In this document: one piece after another, positions 25,607 to 37,479 of the stretch
Layout: every line of letters starts with the position of its first letter
Position numbering within the stretch: position 1 is the stretch's first letter
NCBI GenBank assembly: GCA_943788835.1
Contig: CALSRU010000004.1
Span: forward strand, 552,300-616,299
From: an uncultured Pseudomonadales bacterium
GTDB lineage: Bacteria; Pseudomonadota; Gammaproteobacteria; Pseudomonadales; UBA7434
Direction: 5' to 3'
Length of the DNA stretch: 64,000 bases
Program-made: the position numbers and the translations under genes
The notes under the pieces: generated by a model
Told to the model about the DNA's origin: nothing
Database searches by the model: none
What the model saw: only the letters and a program-made list of their open reading frames with translations

Positions 25607-26251
25607 CTAAGGTGCAGCGTCGCTGGTCACCCGAACATCTCGCTGACTATAAAGCGCATCAACTAATTTAATAGCCTCTTGCTCCATAGTGACCACTACC
25701 GTATCGATTTTTCGTTGAAAGTAGCGATGCATAATTAACGCCGGAATAGCAACCGTGATACCCGAGGCCGTGGTAATGAGCGCTTGTGAAATGCCGCCGG
25801 CAAGAATAGACACATCACCGGTACCGTGCAGCATGAGTTCAGAAAAGACCGTGATCATGCCGATAACCGTGCCCAATAGACCCACGAGGGGTGATACCGC
25901 GGCTATCGTGCCCAGTGTGTTGAGGTAGCGCTCCATATCATGAATCACATAGCTGGCGGCCTCGCCAATGCTCTCTTTCATGATTTCACGGCCGGCATTC
26001 GCGTTGTTTAAACCGGCCGCTAAAATTAAACCCAGGGCCGAATCGAGTCGCATTTGGGTAATAGCCTCATTGTTTAATTGGCCAGCTTTGAGCTTCGTCC
26101 AAACATCGGCCAATAAATCTTGGGGGACTAGACGCTGGTCATTCAGAGCCCAAAGACGCTCTAAGCATATGGCTACCGCAATCACCGAAAATGATAATAT
26201 CGGTATCATCAACCAGCCACCTGCCTTAACAAACTCTAACACGTTATACAT
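25607..26251 (-). CDS. exbB: ExbB/TolQ-family proton-channel subunit
   Basis: A 214-residue MotA/TolQ/ExbB protein with three membrane helices: one N-terminal (GWLMIPILSFSVIAVAICLE) and two C-terminal ones (LNTLGTIAAVSPLVGLLGTV; then ILAGGISQALITTASGITVA) bearing the conserved threonines. It is the partner of the adjacent ExbD-type gene. The comEC-exbB-exbD-lpxK order is conserved in pseudomonads. Confidence 0.9.
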   Translation of the reverse strand: MYNVLEFVKAGGWLMIPILSFSVIAVAICLERLWALNDQRLVPQDLLADVWTKLKAGQLNNEAITQMRLDSALGLILAAGLNNANAGREIMKESIGEAASYVIHDMERYLNTLGTIAAVSPLVGLLGTVIGMITVFSELMLHGTGDVSILAGGISQALITTASGITVAIPALIMHRYFQRKIDTVVVTMEQEAIKLVDALYSQRDVRVTSDAAP

Positions 26252-26430
26252 TCCTCACTGTCGATTTGAACCGATGACAACGCTGATACGCGCGAGCCAG
26301 ACTTTCGCTGCTAGTGCGTTTTTTAGCAACTCAATTGCGTTGAAACCTTACCGTAATACCAGCCGTTTCGACAGTGGCTTCTTACACAATCCAGACGAAA
26401 AATTTTCTGCAAATGGATCGCTTTGTAACC

Positions 26431-29304
26431 TCAAGGACCACTCAAATTGCCCGCGCACTGGCCCCTGTTATTCCACTCTTGCCAGAAATACCGGCTGACA
26501 TAACGAGCACAACGTGGTCGCTGCCATTGTTGATTGATGAATTTCAACTGGATTGCCCCGAGCTGGTCACTGCGCAACAGTTCAATATTCTGGGCAAGGT
26601 AACGCCTAACCACATCGGGATGCGGGTGGTTGTAGTGGTTATTAAATCCGCTAGAAACCAATGCATAGTCAGGCGCCACCTTTTCCAAAAACGCAACGCT
26701 TGATGAACTTTTACTGCCATGGTGCGGCACCATTAAAATGTCGGCTGAGAGACCTTCATCATAGAGCCTAAGCAGCTGCTGCTCTATCCGCTTGCCAATA
26801 TCACCCGTGAGTAGCGCCGCTCCATGGCCAGCTGCATGTTTAGTTTCATGCGCAGTTTCATGCGCAGTTTCATGGCTAGCTTCATAAACAGCTTCATGAC
26901 GAAATTCGTAAAGAGTGTCAGGCCGTGCGACCTGAGCGGCATTTTTCGCCACGCCTTTCGCCGGGCCTTCTCCCATTACAGCGTCTTTTGCTGCGACCTG
27001 CGACTGGATCATCAACACGCATGACTGATCGTTCTCGCTCACCGAGGCTGCCTGAGTTGCTGGCGGGTGCAAAAAATAAAACGCCACGCCGTCTATAGTC
27101 CAGCCGCTGCCGATCAGACAATCCCTAGCCACTGCGGGCTGATCATCTGCAAGCTGTTTTTGCAATAGAGGTTGCGTGGACGACTGCTCAGGCGCAAGCA
27201 GAGATTGCCAGGCTTGTGCCTTACCGCCCAGCCACCATCGCTCGATCGGCAAGCCTCGATGAATCGATAGCACGCCTCCAGCGTGATCTTTGTCGCCGTG
27301 ACTAACAATCACCCCATCGAGTTTATGCACGCCCAGTTTACGCAGCGCCGGCAAAATAGCCACCGTTGCCGCATCACTGTTTTGACCAAATTGACCACCT
27401 GTATCATACAGCCAGTGATGATGTCGTGTGCTAATCAGTACCGCACTGCCCTGTCCAACGTCGAATTGAGTCAATACAAAGTCACCGTGCTTGAGTTCGG
27501 TTTGCCACAGTTGTGCTGTTTGACCAAAGGGATTAAACAGTAGTAACCATATTAAAGCCGCCAAGCGATAAAAGGGCGTATGCCATCGCCCTATCAAAAC
27601 AATAACAGCACAACATGCCGCTACCGATTGCATTAATGTCAGCGAGCTGACCAGGTTTGCTGTTGCCGGGCCTGCGCCAACCAGCCATTGCAATAACCAC
27701 AGCGCCGCGGCTAAACATGCATCTGCTAAGTGCAAGAGTATGGCTGCGGTATCAAGGCTGAAATAAGAAACCAATAAAGCCAGCAGCCCTAAGGGCACAA
27801 CCAACAGGCTGACTAGTGGCACCACCAGCATATTCGCCAAAGGCGCCACCAATGGCATTGGCAAGCCAAACGCCAAAAGCACTACCGGCATGCCGATAAA
27901 TATAGTTAGCTGAGCGCGTACGGCTGCCTGCAACTTTTGTTGTGTGCGTTGCAACCGTGATGGCTTCAGCAGTGGTCGCATAAGGAATACACCAGCGCCT
28001 TCATTAACGGCCGAGCGACTCGCTGCGGGCAGCTGCGCGCCTTGGTTTTGCGGGGCCAAACTGTACAATAACAAAGCCACTGCTGCGAAAGACAACCATA
28101 AACCACTGCTAAGAACAGCCAGCGGGTCGTAAATGAGTAGTGCTGTTAGCGCAACGAGCAAATGATTGAAATAGTGAACGTTGCGCTTCATAGCTGTCGT
28201 TAGACAAAGGCTAGCAACCATGACTAGGGCGCGTTGCGTTGGGATGGATAAACCTGCCAGCAGCGCGTAAAAAAAAGCCAACGGAAAGCTGCAGATAGCA
28301 AGAAACACAGACCTAGGCATGTGCAGCATCAACGTCGGAAAGCAATAGAGCACTGCTCGCCCCAGCAGCATGCCAAGACCCGCCGCTATGCCTATATGTA
28401 AGCCTGAGATAGCCATTAAATGCACGGTGCCAGACTGCTGCAATAGGCTTTTTATGCGCTGCGTCAATCCTGATTTATCCCCAAGTAGCAGCGCGTTGTG
28501 CACTCCCGGATATTGGAGCTGCGCAAAAATGGGTTGCAACTGTGAGTGCCGCTGCTCCCGTAGATACATGAGATTAGAAAAAGCTAGTTGCTCGATTGGG
28601 TCGATTCGTTTCGCCGCACGAATATACCCCTGCGCATCGATATGTTGACTGAGCATATAACGCCTCGAGTCAAAGCTGCCAGGGTTGGCAAAACCTCGAG
28701 GGCTTCGCAAGCGCACAGTGAATCTCCAACGCTGGCCAGGCAAGAAGATCGATTCGGAATCATAGCTACTCAGGCGCAAGTTGCGCACCGATACCACGCT
28801 TAGCGGGTTACTCTGAGAACTGGCAGATTGTTCACTTTCTAACGGTTCTATAAAATCGACTCTGAAGGCAAAGCTAACCTTCGAGCCCGTCGTCCCGTCA
28901 TAATTAGTACGCTCTTGATGCCGGATCAGGCCTTGAATTTGACCCTCTAGAACTATATCTTTTTTATCTAACGATTCAGGTAATTGGTACGATAACTGAA
29001 CGGCTGCCCTCCATTGTGCATACGTACAACCAAGCATGAACACTATTAGCAGTACAATTAAGCGCCGCGCCCATTGCGGACCACCAGAAAATTGCGTTAG
29101 CTGAGCCCTAAAAGCTTTCAAAGAAGCTGAGCATTTGACGGCAACTAGTAAGCACGCCACCGCACCCAGCAAGACCAGCAGAAACGCATCTGCCAACACG
29201 ATAGAGTCGCCAAAAACAGGCGCTAGCGTGCTGCCGCTAATAATGAGCTTGGGGGTAAACCACAGCGTGACCACGCCGAAAGCGAAAAATAGCATCCATG
29301 CCAT
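26431..29304 (-). CDS. comEC: DNA internalisation protein ComEC/Rec2
   Basis: A 957-residue membrane protein. It has two N-terminal helices, an OB-fold-like periplasmic domain (about 110-240), the competence channel with HLMAISGLHIGIAAGLGM (about 290), many membrane helices to about 590, and a C-terminal metallo-beta-lactamase-like domain (FDVGQGSAVLIST; VIVSHGDKDHAGGVL; VPHHGSKSS). In competent bacteria ComEC carries single-stranded DNA across the inner membrane. It is 200 residues longer than most homologues. About 60 of these are an insertion between the SCVLMI and ALLTGDI strands that contains a histidine-rich repeat. It starts 174 bases after lolE. Confidence 0.92.
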   Translation of the reverse strand: MAWMLFFAFGVVTLWFTPKLIISGSTLAPVFGDSIVLADAFLLVLLGAVACLLVAVKCSASLKAFRAQLTQFSGGPQWARRLIVLLIVFMLGCTYAQWRAAVQLSYQLPESLDKKDIVLEGQIQGLIRHQERTNYDGTTGSKVSFAFRVDFIEPLESEQSASSQSNPLSVVSVRNLRLSSYDSESIFLPGQRWRFTVRLRSPRGFANPGSFDSRRYMLSQHIDAQGYIRAAKRIDPIEQLAFSNLMYLREQRHSQLQPIFAQLQYPGVHNALLLGDKSGLTQRIKSLLQQSGTVHLMAISGLHIGIAAGLGMLLGRAVLYCFPTLMLHMPRSVFLAICSFPLAFFYALLAGLSIPTQRALVMVASLCLTTAMKRNVHYFNHLLVALTALLIYDPLAVLSSGLWLSFAAVALLLYSLAPQNQGAQLPAASRSAVNEGAGVFLMRPLLKPSRLQRTQQKLQAAVRAQLTIFIGMPVVLLAFGLPMPLVAPLANMLVVPLVSLLVVPLGLLALLVSYFSLDTAAILLHLADACLAAALWLLQWLVGAGPATANLVSSLTLMQSVAACCAVIVLIGRWHTPFYRLAALIWLLLFNPFGQTAQLWQTELKHGDFVLTQFDVGQGSAVLISTRHHHWLYDTGGQFGQNSDAATVAILPALRKLGVHKLDGVIVSHGDKDHAGGVLSIHRGLPIERWWLGGKAQAWQSLLAPEQSSTQPLLQKQLADDQPAVARDCLIGSGWTIDGVAFYFLHPPATQAASVSENDQSCVLMIQSQVAAKDAVMGEGPAKGVAKNAAQVARPDTLYEFRHEAVYEASHETAHETAHETKHAAGHGAALLTGDIGKRIEQQLLRLYDEGLSADILMVPHHGSKSSSSVAFLEKVAPDYALVSSGFNNHYNHPHPDVVRRYLAQNIELLRSDQLGAIQLKFINQQWQRPRCARYVSRYFWQEWNNRGQCAGNLSGP
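26819..26898 (-). repeat. 12-bp tandem repeat inside comEC (His-x3 strip)
   Basis: Nearly seven degenerate 12-base units read on the coding strand as CATGAAACTGCG and variants; two neighbouring units are identical. They encode HEAV-YEAS-HETA-HETA-HETK-HAAG-H, a histidine every four residues. The frame is kept. Confidence 0.88.
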
Positions 29305-29478
29305 ATTGATAATCTACGTTACTTATAATTTATAAATATTTGTTTTACAACGATAAACTTAGGGTTCGGCGCATACCACCTGCCGATGCAGACTCTGCTC
29401 TGAGAGCCAGTGTAATAAAAGGACCACTCATGCTGCAAATAGTTTGAGCCGCGATCGCCACATGACAAAAAGTGCCTT

Positions 29479-30810
29479 CTAGCGGTCTTGACCGTTTAAC
29501 ACGCTCGCTGGCTTTAACTGCGCCGCGCGCCAGGCAGGAATTAACGTCCCTAGCAGACTCATCGACAACGCTGTGCCACTAATTAAAAGTAGATCGCCTA
29601 CAAGAATCTGCGAAGGTAAATAATCAATCGGGTAGATGTCGGTTGAAAGGAACTCATACCCCAAGGATTGTTGTAACAAGTCGACAATACTCGGAGCCAG
29701 CCAAGCTAACCCACAACCCAAGGCAAGACCCAAACAACACCCCAACACGGATATCAGCAAACCCTGCCAGACAAATACCTGCAAAATATGCCGCTGAGGC
29801 ACACCCATAGAACGCAAGATTGCAATTTCAGGACGCTTGTGTCGTACGACCATTCCTAGCGTAATAAAAACATTGAACACCGCGACCGCTATGATGGATG
29901 TTAAAAGCAAAACCACTAGCTGGCGCGACAACTGAATAGCTGTATACAAGTTACCATACTCTCGGGTCCAATCACTTAAGCGCCCCGTTAGGCCATACTT
30001 TATCGCTACACGCTCAGCCTCACTGCGCGCTGCAAAAACATCAGCAAATTGTAGCTGGACTCCTTGAACCGCATTGTTCGTGCCCTGTATACGCACTGCC
30101 TCACTGAGACTAATTAACGCAATGGACTGGTCTAACTCGGTGCCGGTGCGCAATAACCCCGACACCCTTAGAGAATGAATTGATGTTTTAGTGCGCTGCC
30201 GCTTACCACCGTTCCGAGCATACTGATCGGCGGGTAAAGCCTGGGCCTGAACGACCATCAAGCGAATGTGTGCGCCATATCTTACACCCAATTTTTTGGC
30301 CAGTGCCGCGCCCACAATCACATCGCCTGGGCCTAATTCCTCGCGCTGGATATCCGTTGCGTCTGCCACCAAATAATCATGGCCTATTTTTTTAAAGCGC
30401 TTAATGTCGGTTCCTTGAACAAGAATCGGTTGCGCCTGCGTACCGACGGTTGCTAAAGCCTTAAAATCACTGAATGGTAAAACACTGATGACACCAGGCT
30501 CTTGCTCCAACCGTTCGACTAGGCTGTCAGCCTCGAGCTGCGGCTGCTCAAACCAAACGCGTGCATGCGGCACCATGCCGAGAATACGATCGCGAAACTC
30601 CTGCTCAAAACCATTCATGACTGAGAGCACCAGAACTAAAACCGACACAGCAACCATCATCCCGACGATAGAAATAGTGGAGATCATTGAAACCAACGCA
30701 TCTTGCCGACCGCCGCCAAAAAAACGCCATGCCAGGCGCTGGTTAAGCCGCAGAAATTGGATTTTTTTACGTATAGAATTGAGCGAACGAGAGGCCATAA
30801 ATAGTTTCAA
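29479..30810 (-). CDS. lolE: Lipoprotein-releasing ABC permease LolE
   Basis: A 443-residue FtsX/MacB-type permease with one N-terminal helix (MISTISIVGMMVAVSVLVLV), a large periplasmic domain and three C-terminal helices. SVMNGFEQEFRDRILGMVPH is the Lol signature, and FLSTDIYPIDYLPSQ near the C-terminus matches LolE better than LolC. With LolC and LolD it extracts lipoproteins from the inner membrane for LolA. The start overlaps the lolD stop by four bases. Confidence 0.9.
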   Translation of the reverse strand: MKLFMASRSLNSIRKKIQFLRLNQRLAWRFFGGGRQDALVSMISTISIVGMMVAVSVLVLVLSVMNGFEQEFRDRILGMVPHARVWFEQPQLEADSLVERLEQEPGVISVLPFSDFKALATVGTQAQPILVQGTDIKRFKKIGHDYLVADATDIQREELGPGDVIVGAALAKKLGVRYGAHIRLMVVQAQALPADQYARNGGKRQRTKTSIHSLRVSGLLRTGTELDQSIALISLSEAVRIQGTNNAVQGVQLQFADVFAARSEAERVAIKYGLTGRLSDWTREYGNLYTAIQLSRQLVVLLLTSIIAVAVFNVFITLGMVVRHKRPEIAILRSMGVPQRHILQVFVWQGLLISVLGCCLGLALGCGLAWLAPSIVDLLQQSLGYEFLSTDIYPIDYLPSQILVGDLLLISGTALSMSLLGTLIPAWRAAQLKPASVLNGQDR

Positions 30811-31565
30811 CGTGGCTCATCACTATGCGCTTGAGGAGTATTCATAACGTGTTCCGCTGGAGGGTTTTTAACAACTAGGCCACCATCCTCGAGCTCTACT
30901 ATATGATCCATCATGCTCGCCACACCCATATCGTGTGTGACAATAACAAAAGCGGTATTACTATTTTGAGCAAGCTCAGCGATTAGCTGCTGAATATTTT
31001 CAGCAGCTTGGCGATCCAAATTACCTGTAGGCTCATCCATCAACACACAGCCCGGCGAGTTCACGAGCGCCCGGCCAATTGCCACTCGCTGACGCTCGCC
31101 ACCTGATAGCTCTGAAGGCAAATGTGTTTCCCTGTGCCCTAGCCCCACACGCTCAAGCATAGCCTGTGCAATGGGCATGGCCGCCTTACGCGACTGCCCT
31201 GCAATCATTAACGGCATAGCCACATTCTCGAGCGCCGTAAATTCCGGCAATAAATGGTGAAACTGGTAGACAAAACCCAGTGCCGCGTTGCGCAGACGGC
31301 TTAAAGCTGGATCGCCCAGTTGCGCAGGATCAAAGCCTGCCAATTGGATGCAACCGGAACTCGGCGTATCTAGCGCACCGAGCAAGCTCAACAGCGTGCT
31401 TTTACCCGAGCCCGAAGCCCCCACAATAGCGACTCTTTGACCAGGGTAGACGGCAAAATTGATGGCCTTAAGCACCTCGATCTTTTCACTACCCTGCCGA
31501 TACGATTTGCTAAGGTCGTTACAGCATAAAACAGGCTGGTCGGGTTTTGTTGGAGTAAAAGTCAC
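30807..31565 (-). CDS. lolD: Lipoprotein-releasing ABC ATPase LolD
   Basis: A 252-residue ABC ATPase: Walker A GASGSGKST (49-57), signature LSGGERQRVAIGRAL, Walker B VLMDEPTGNLD and H-loop VTHD are all present. It powers LolCE-mediated release of outer-membrane lipoproteins. It lies between lolC and lolE, the usual operon order. Confidence 0.95.
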   Translation of the reverse strand: MTFTPTKPDQPVLCCNDLSKSYRQGSEKIEVLKAINFAVYPGQRVAIVGASGSGKSTLLSLLGALDTPSSGCIQLAGFDPAQLGDPALSRLRNAALGFVYQFHHLLPEFTALENVAMPLMIAGQSRKAAMPIAQAMLERVGLGHRETHLPSELSGGERQRVAIGRALVNSPGCVLMDEPTGNLDRQAAENIQQLIAELAQNSNTAFVIVTHDMGVASMMDHIVELEDGGLVVKNPPAEHVMNTPQAHSDEPR

Positions 31566-31611
31566 GTCGCTTATTTTTCCGTTAAGTATTTTTGCTTATA
31601 GGTAAATATCT

Positions 31612-32877
31612 TTAATGCGCCGAAGACAGCGCAACAACCGGGTTAATTTTAGCTGCTCGCATAGCCGGAAATAGTGTAACCAAGAGACTAATAGAGATTC
31701 CTGCTACAACCACCAACAGCACATCTTGCCAGCGCAATAGCGAGGGCAAATAAGGAATAAAATAGACGCTAGGATCGAACAACTGCCAACCCGTTTGCTT
31801 TTCCACAAACAAAAGCATCGCACCGATGTTAGGCGCCACGGCTATTCCAAGTAAGGCACCCACTACCGTGCCGGCCGTGCCAATCAGCGCTCCCTGCAGC
31901 ATAAATAGCTGCATAATTTGCTGTGCACTGGCGCCCATGGTTCGCAACACCGCAATATCAGTCTTTTTATCAGTGACCGTCAAAAGAACAATAGAGATCA
32001 CATTAAACGATGCTACAGCGACAACAGCCATCAACAACACAAAGATCATAATCTTTTCCATGACCACTGCTCTATACAGCGTGGCATTTTTTTCTCGCCA
32101 ATCGCTCCAAGGCGTATCGGCAGACAATAAACCTTTGGCACTCAATGTTGCAATGGCCAGCTCGGTGATATTAGCTGCGGCGTACTGATTGTCGACGGCC
32201 AAGCGCAGACCATCTACCGCTGCGGCCCCTGCAAATAATTTGTTGGCGCTAGATAAATCGGTGAGTGCCAGTGTTTGATCGAGTTCAGCGCCCACCTCAA
32301 ACACACCAGCTACTGTAAACTGTCGCTGTCTGGTAACCGGCCCCATTGGGGTGATTTGCACACGTGGCAATATAATATTGAGCTTATCGCCAATCGATAA
32401 GCCGAGCTGCATGGCGAGGTAACGCCCTAATACAATTTGATAGCGTGCCTCTGCCAAGCGATTTAAATCGCCAGCTAGCATATGGGTCGGCAGTGAAGAA
32501 ACACCGGCTTCTTGCCCGATATCAACGCCCACTAATGCAACACTGGCTAAGTTGCCATTGGCTGTAAGTAACACTTGGCCTTCTATATAAGGCGCACTAG
32601 CGACAACACCCGGCTGATTGGCAAGATCCTGCTGCACACCACTCCATTGCTGGTGCCCGCCGGGCAGTTCAACCGTGGCGTGGGGCAGCAGTGCTAACAT
32701 TCTGCCCTGCAATTCACGCTCAAAGCCATTCATTACGCTGATCACCAAGACAAGCGTAAACACCGCCAAGGCCAAACCGGCTAGCGAAACAAAGCTTAAA
32801 AAGCCCGTCAAGCCTCGATTGAGATAGGGCAAACTGTACCGCGCAGCGAGCGCCCTTGAAAAATGTAAATTCGCCAA
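31612..32877 (-). CDS. lolC: Lipoprotein-releasing ABC permease LolC
   Basis: A 421-residue permease with four membrane helices and the signature SVMNGFERELQGRMLALLPH. VQITPMGPVTRQRQFTVAG contains the TPMG sequence of the LolC hook region that recruits LolA, which favours LolC over LolE. It is first in the lolC-lolD-lolE operon, 46 bases before lolD. Confidence 0.9.
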   Translation of the reverse strand: MANLHFSRALAARYSLPYLNRGLTGFLSFVSLAGLALAVFTLVLVISVMNGFERELQGRMLALLPHATVELPGGHQQWSGVQQDLANQPGVVASAPYIEGQVLLTANGNLASVALVGVDIGQEAGVSSLPTHMLAGDLNRLAEARYQIVLGRYLAMQLGLSIGDKLNIILPRVQITPMGPVTRQRQFTVAGVFEVGAELDQTLALTDLSSANKLFAGAAAVDGLRLAVDNQYAAANITELAIATLSAKGLLSADTPWSDWREKNATLYRAVVMEKIMIFVLLMAVVAVASFNVISIVLLTVTDKKTDIAVLRTMGASAQQIMQLFMLQGALIGTAGTVVGALLGIAVAPNIGAMLLFVEKQTGWQLFDPSVYFIPYLPSLLRWQDVLLVVVAGISISLLVTLFPAMRAAKINPVVALSSAH

Positions 32878-33284
32878 CTGAGAAGGTCCAAATCGGTTTA
32901 AAAAGACTAAAAAACAACCTAACCTAAGCCAATGCTCCGTGCAACTCGTTGATCCTTAGGCTGGGCACTGACCCATAGCACTTTGTTAAGCACCCACGCT
33001 TGAACACTGAGACTTAAGCGCTTGAGTTGTGAATAGCGGCCACGTATCGAATTTTGATGCCGAGACCCATAACTCAGACCTAATCCCTCGACCTTAAAAC
33101 CTAGCCCTAATACCCGGCCCTAATACCTCGAACCATTAACTAATTGCGCCAGAAACTATAGTCAATACGAACCCCTAGCAGGAAGATTGGCGACAAGTAT
33201 ACTAAACTCAATCAACTGTGTTAGCACTCGTTTTGGCCACGTTACCTAATGCACAGTTTTCAAACCATTATGGGTAGGATCTGC
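32878..33284. other. Intergenic region between lolC and the PilZ gene
   Basis: About 400 bases hold divergent promoters by position. The only structure I see is a set of three degenerate units of 14-16 bases based on CCTAATACCTCG at 33079-33134. No RNA gene or terminator is evident. Confidence 0.4.
33079..33134. repeat. Three degenerate CCTAAT-type repeats
   Basis: CCTAATCCCTCGACC (33079-33093), CCTAATACCCGGCC (33106-33119) and CCTAATACCTCGAACC (33119-33134) share a core. This is low-complexity sequence upstream of divergent genes. Confidence 0.5.
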
Positions 33285-33899
33285 ATGACAGCCTCAAATG
33301 ACGACGTAAATAGCGAAAACGAGAGCGACCGACGCGAGCGTTTTCGTATCGATGACATTGCTATTCTCGAGGTGGCAGAAGTTGATATTGCACAAAGTAT
33401 CGACAAGCCAGCCGAATACTTTTTTAAGCCATCGCCACTGTTCAGCCTAATCCGGGAGATCCGAGCCATCGACGCGGATAATATCTCGGTACTGCGAGCG
33501 CTAGCTGAACAGAGCAATGAGTTGGCGATCTATCTTTCAGCTATTAACAAAAAGATCGATATCATCGCCAAAGCGTCTGCAGGGGCCATACTCGGCGAAG
33601 ACCAAAATCTGCAATCAATTGACTTAAGCGAAGGCGGCATTGGTTTTGTGCACAAGACTAAACTCAACGAAGACGGTTTCTATGCTTTAAAAATTTGGTT
33701 TAACCGTGCCCTCATTGGCATATCGGTTTATATCCGTGTAGTGGCCTGCAGCCCAACTATCGACGGCGGATACCATATCTCAGCATCCTTTCACGCAATT
33801 CCCGAGGCAGATGTCCAGGTGATCGCCAGGCATATTATGCAAGTACAAGCTGAGCAGCAGCGCTCGAAAAAGGATAAGACTGACAAGCCTCAAGCCTAA
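33285..33899 (+). CDS. PilZ-domain protein, putative c-di-GMP receptor
   Basis: The start is ATG 33285 with TAGGA seven bases before it; the frame opens 36 bases earlier. The 204-residue soluble protein starts with RRERFRID (RxxxR-type arginines, about residues 16-23), has a helical middle, and carries DLSEGGIGF, the D/NxSxxG motif of PilZ. Both halves of a c-di-GMP site are therefore present, though far apart, as in the PA2989-type proteins found next to lolC in Pseudomonas. Its target is unknown. Confidence 0.8.
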   Translation: MTASNDDVNSENESDRRERFRIDDIAILEVAEVDIAQSIDKPAEYFFKPSPLFSLIREIRAIDADNISVLRALAEQSNELAIYLSAINKKIDIIAKASAGAILGEDQNLQSIDLSEGGIGFVHKTKLNEDGFYALKIWFNRALIGISVYIRVVACSPTIDGGYHISASFHAIPEADVQVIARHIMQVQAEQQRSKKDKTDKPQA

Positions 33900-33984
33900 T
33901 AACACGAGCACGGCAAGCGTGTCCTTGCTTTAAGTTTTGAGTCAATGCACTATTAAGGTTACAACGATTGGAGAAGGTCTAGCC

Positions 33985-34287
33985 ATGCGCCCCACAAAAT
34001 TATGTAACTGTTTACTTTTGCTGTCACTCTGCTGTCTGCCACATCTCGGAATCGCACAAACAATACAAATCCCCGTAGCCAGCCAAGGCGGCGCTCACGC
34101 CACCCTTGACCGACCGCAGACCGGTCTATCGAGAGAGGCAGTACTAGAGCGCTTCGGCGAGCCACTCAACACCACACCAGCGGTCGGCGTTCCTCCAATT
34201 AGCCGCTGGGAGTATGCTGAGTATTACGTTTACTTCGAGTACTCCCACGTTGTGCACACCGTGTTAAAGCACAAACCAACGCGCTAA
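33985..34287 (+). CDS. Small secreted protein of unknown function
   Basis: The start is ATG 33985, after AGAAGG; the signal peptide MRPTKLCNCLLLLSLCCLPH ends near GIAQ. The 100-residue precursor contains TGLSREAVLERFGEP, then SRWEYAEYYVYFEYSHVVH, a pattern like the SmpA/BamE-type small fold. Homologues beside ligA are often misnamed phosphodiesterase; I see no catalytic motif. It converges with ligA, with 4 bases between the stops. Confidence 0.75.
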   Translation: MRPTKLCNCLLLLSLCCLPHLGIAQTIQIPVASQGGAHATLDRPQTGLSREAVLERFGEPLNTTPAVGVPPISRWEYAEYYVYFEYSHVVHTVLKHKPTR

Positions 34288-34291
34288 CTGT

Positions 34292-36478
<2,187 letters not shown>

Positions 36479-36609
36479 TTAGCGACATAGGGGAGAAAAA
36501 CAAGGGTAGACTGATCGCACACCGCAATTGCATGGCTTTAAATATTGCTCAAGGCTGTTCGGAACTAATCGAAACTATACAGAACTATACAAAACCATCT
36601 GCATAAGCC

Positions 36610-37383
36610 TCAGCTCAAACAAGCCACGTTAACGCGATCGCGCAGTGCTTGAAGAGCTTCCTCAGTCAGAGGCTGATGGTCTTCATCAAGCAATTCTGCG
36701 TCAAGGTTTTTAACCACGCAATTCGCTGTTTCAACCATGCAATCAAACGCCTGCGCTGGCTCTAGTGGCCCGGGCAATGTCATAAAAAAAGAAACACCTG
36801 GCGTTTTAAAGGTATTGATATCTTCAAGGTCAAAAGTGCCCGGCTCAATCATATTGGCCACGCTAAACTGTAGGCTCCCCGTACCACCGGCGCGCTCATG
36901 TCGATGCAAGATATCTCTATCTCCATATCGCATATCACAGGCTAACAGCACTTGAAGTAAGTCACTGCCGTTAAAACCACCCATCAATCGCGATTTGACA
37001 TGCAGCACTAAAATCTGCTGATCTGAATACAATTCTTGCTCAGCCGCCTGCTGCGCCCCTGAAACATTCTCCGACTCTAGCTCATCCAGCGAATCATGAA
37101 ATTGTTTCACTACATCACCGCTTTGCTCAGCTCTTGGATGATCTGACGGCAGCAATGGTTCGGCGCGCTCAACGACACGTGCCCCACCGTTAGGTAACTC
37201 GGCCGTAAAGCCGTCGGCACCAGTTAGTTCAGGAAAGCCCCCGCCCATGCTTCGCGACATCTTAATTTCGTTTTTACGCTCGCTACGCATGCGTCGAAAA
37301 CCATCAATTAAAACGACTAATACCAGCACCAAGCCACAGGTAATAAGCCATTCCCGCATACCAAAACCGGATAACCATTCCAT
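36610..37383 (-). CDS. zipA: Cell division protein ZipA
   Basis: A 257-residue protein with an N-terminal membrane helix (EWLITCGLVLVLVVLIDGF), a short charged and acidic linker, and a C-terminal FtsZ-binding domain (about 120-250) with VKSRLMGGFNGSDLLQVLL and SFFMTLPGPLEPAQAFDCMV. It anchors FtsZ to the inner membrane during septation. It lies between smc and ligA as in other gammaproteobacteria. Confidence 0.93.
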   Translation of the reverse strand: MEWLSGFGMREWLITCGLVLVLVVLIDGFRRMRSERKNEIKMSRSMGGGFPELTGADGFTAELPNGGARVVERAEPLLPSDHPRAEQSGDVVKQFHDSLDELESENVSGAQQAAEQELYSDQQILVLHVKSRLMGGFNGSDLLQVLLACDMRYGDRDILHRHERAGGTGSLQFSVANMIEPGTFDLEDINTFKTPGVSFFMTLPGPLEPAQAFDCMVETANCVVKNLDAELLDEDHQPLTEEALQALRDRVNVACLS

Positions 37384-37479
37384 AATCTACAACTGCCCCA
37401 CTCTCACCTAGCTGCCACAATTACGCCTCTAATGCGGCGCCAAAATAAATTTACAAAAACCAAACACCACGGCCCAACA

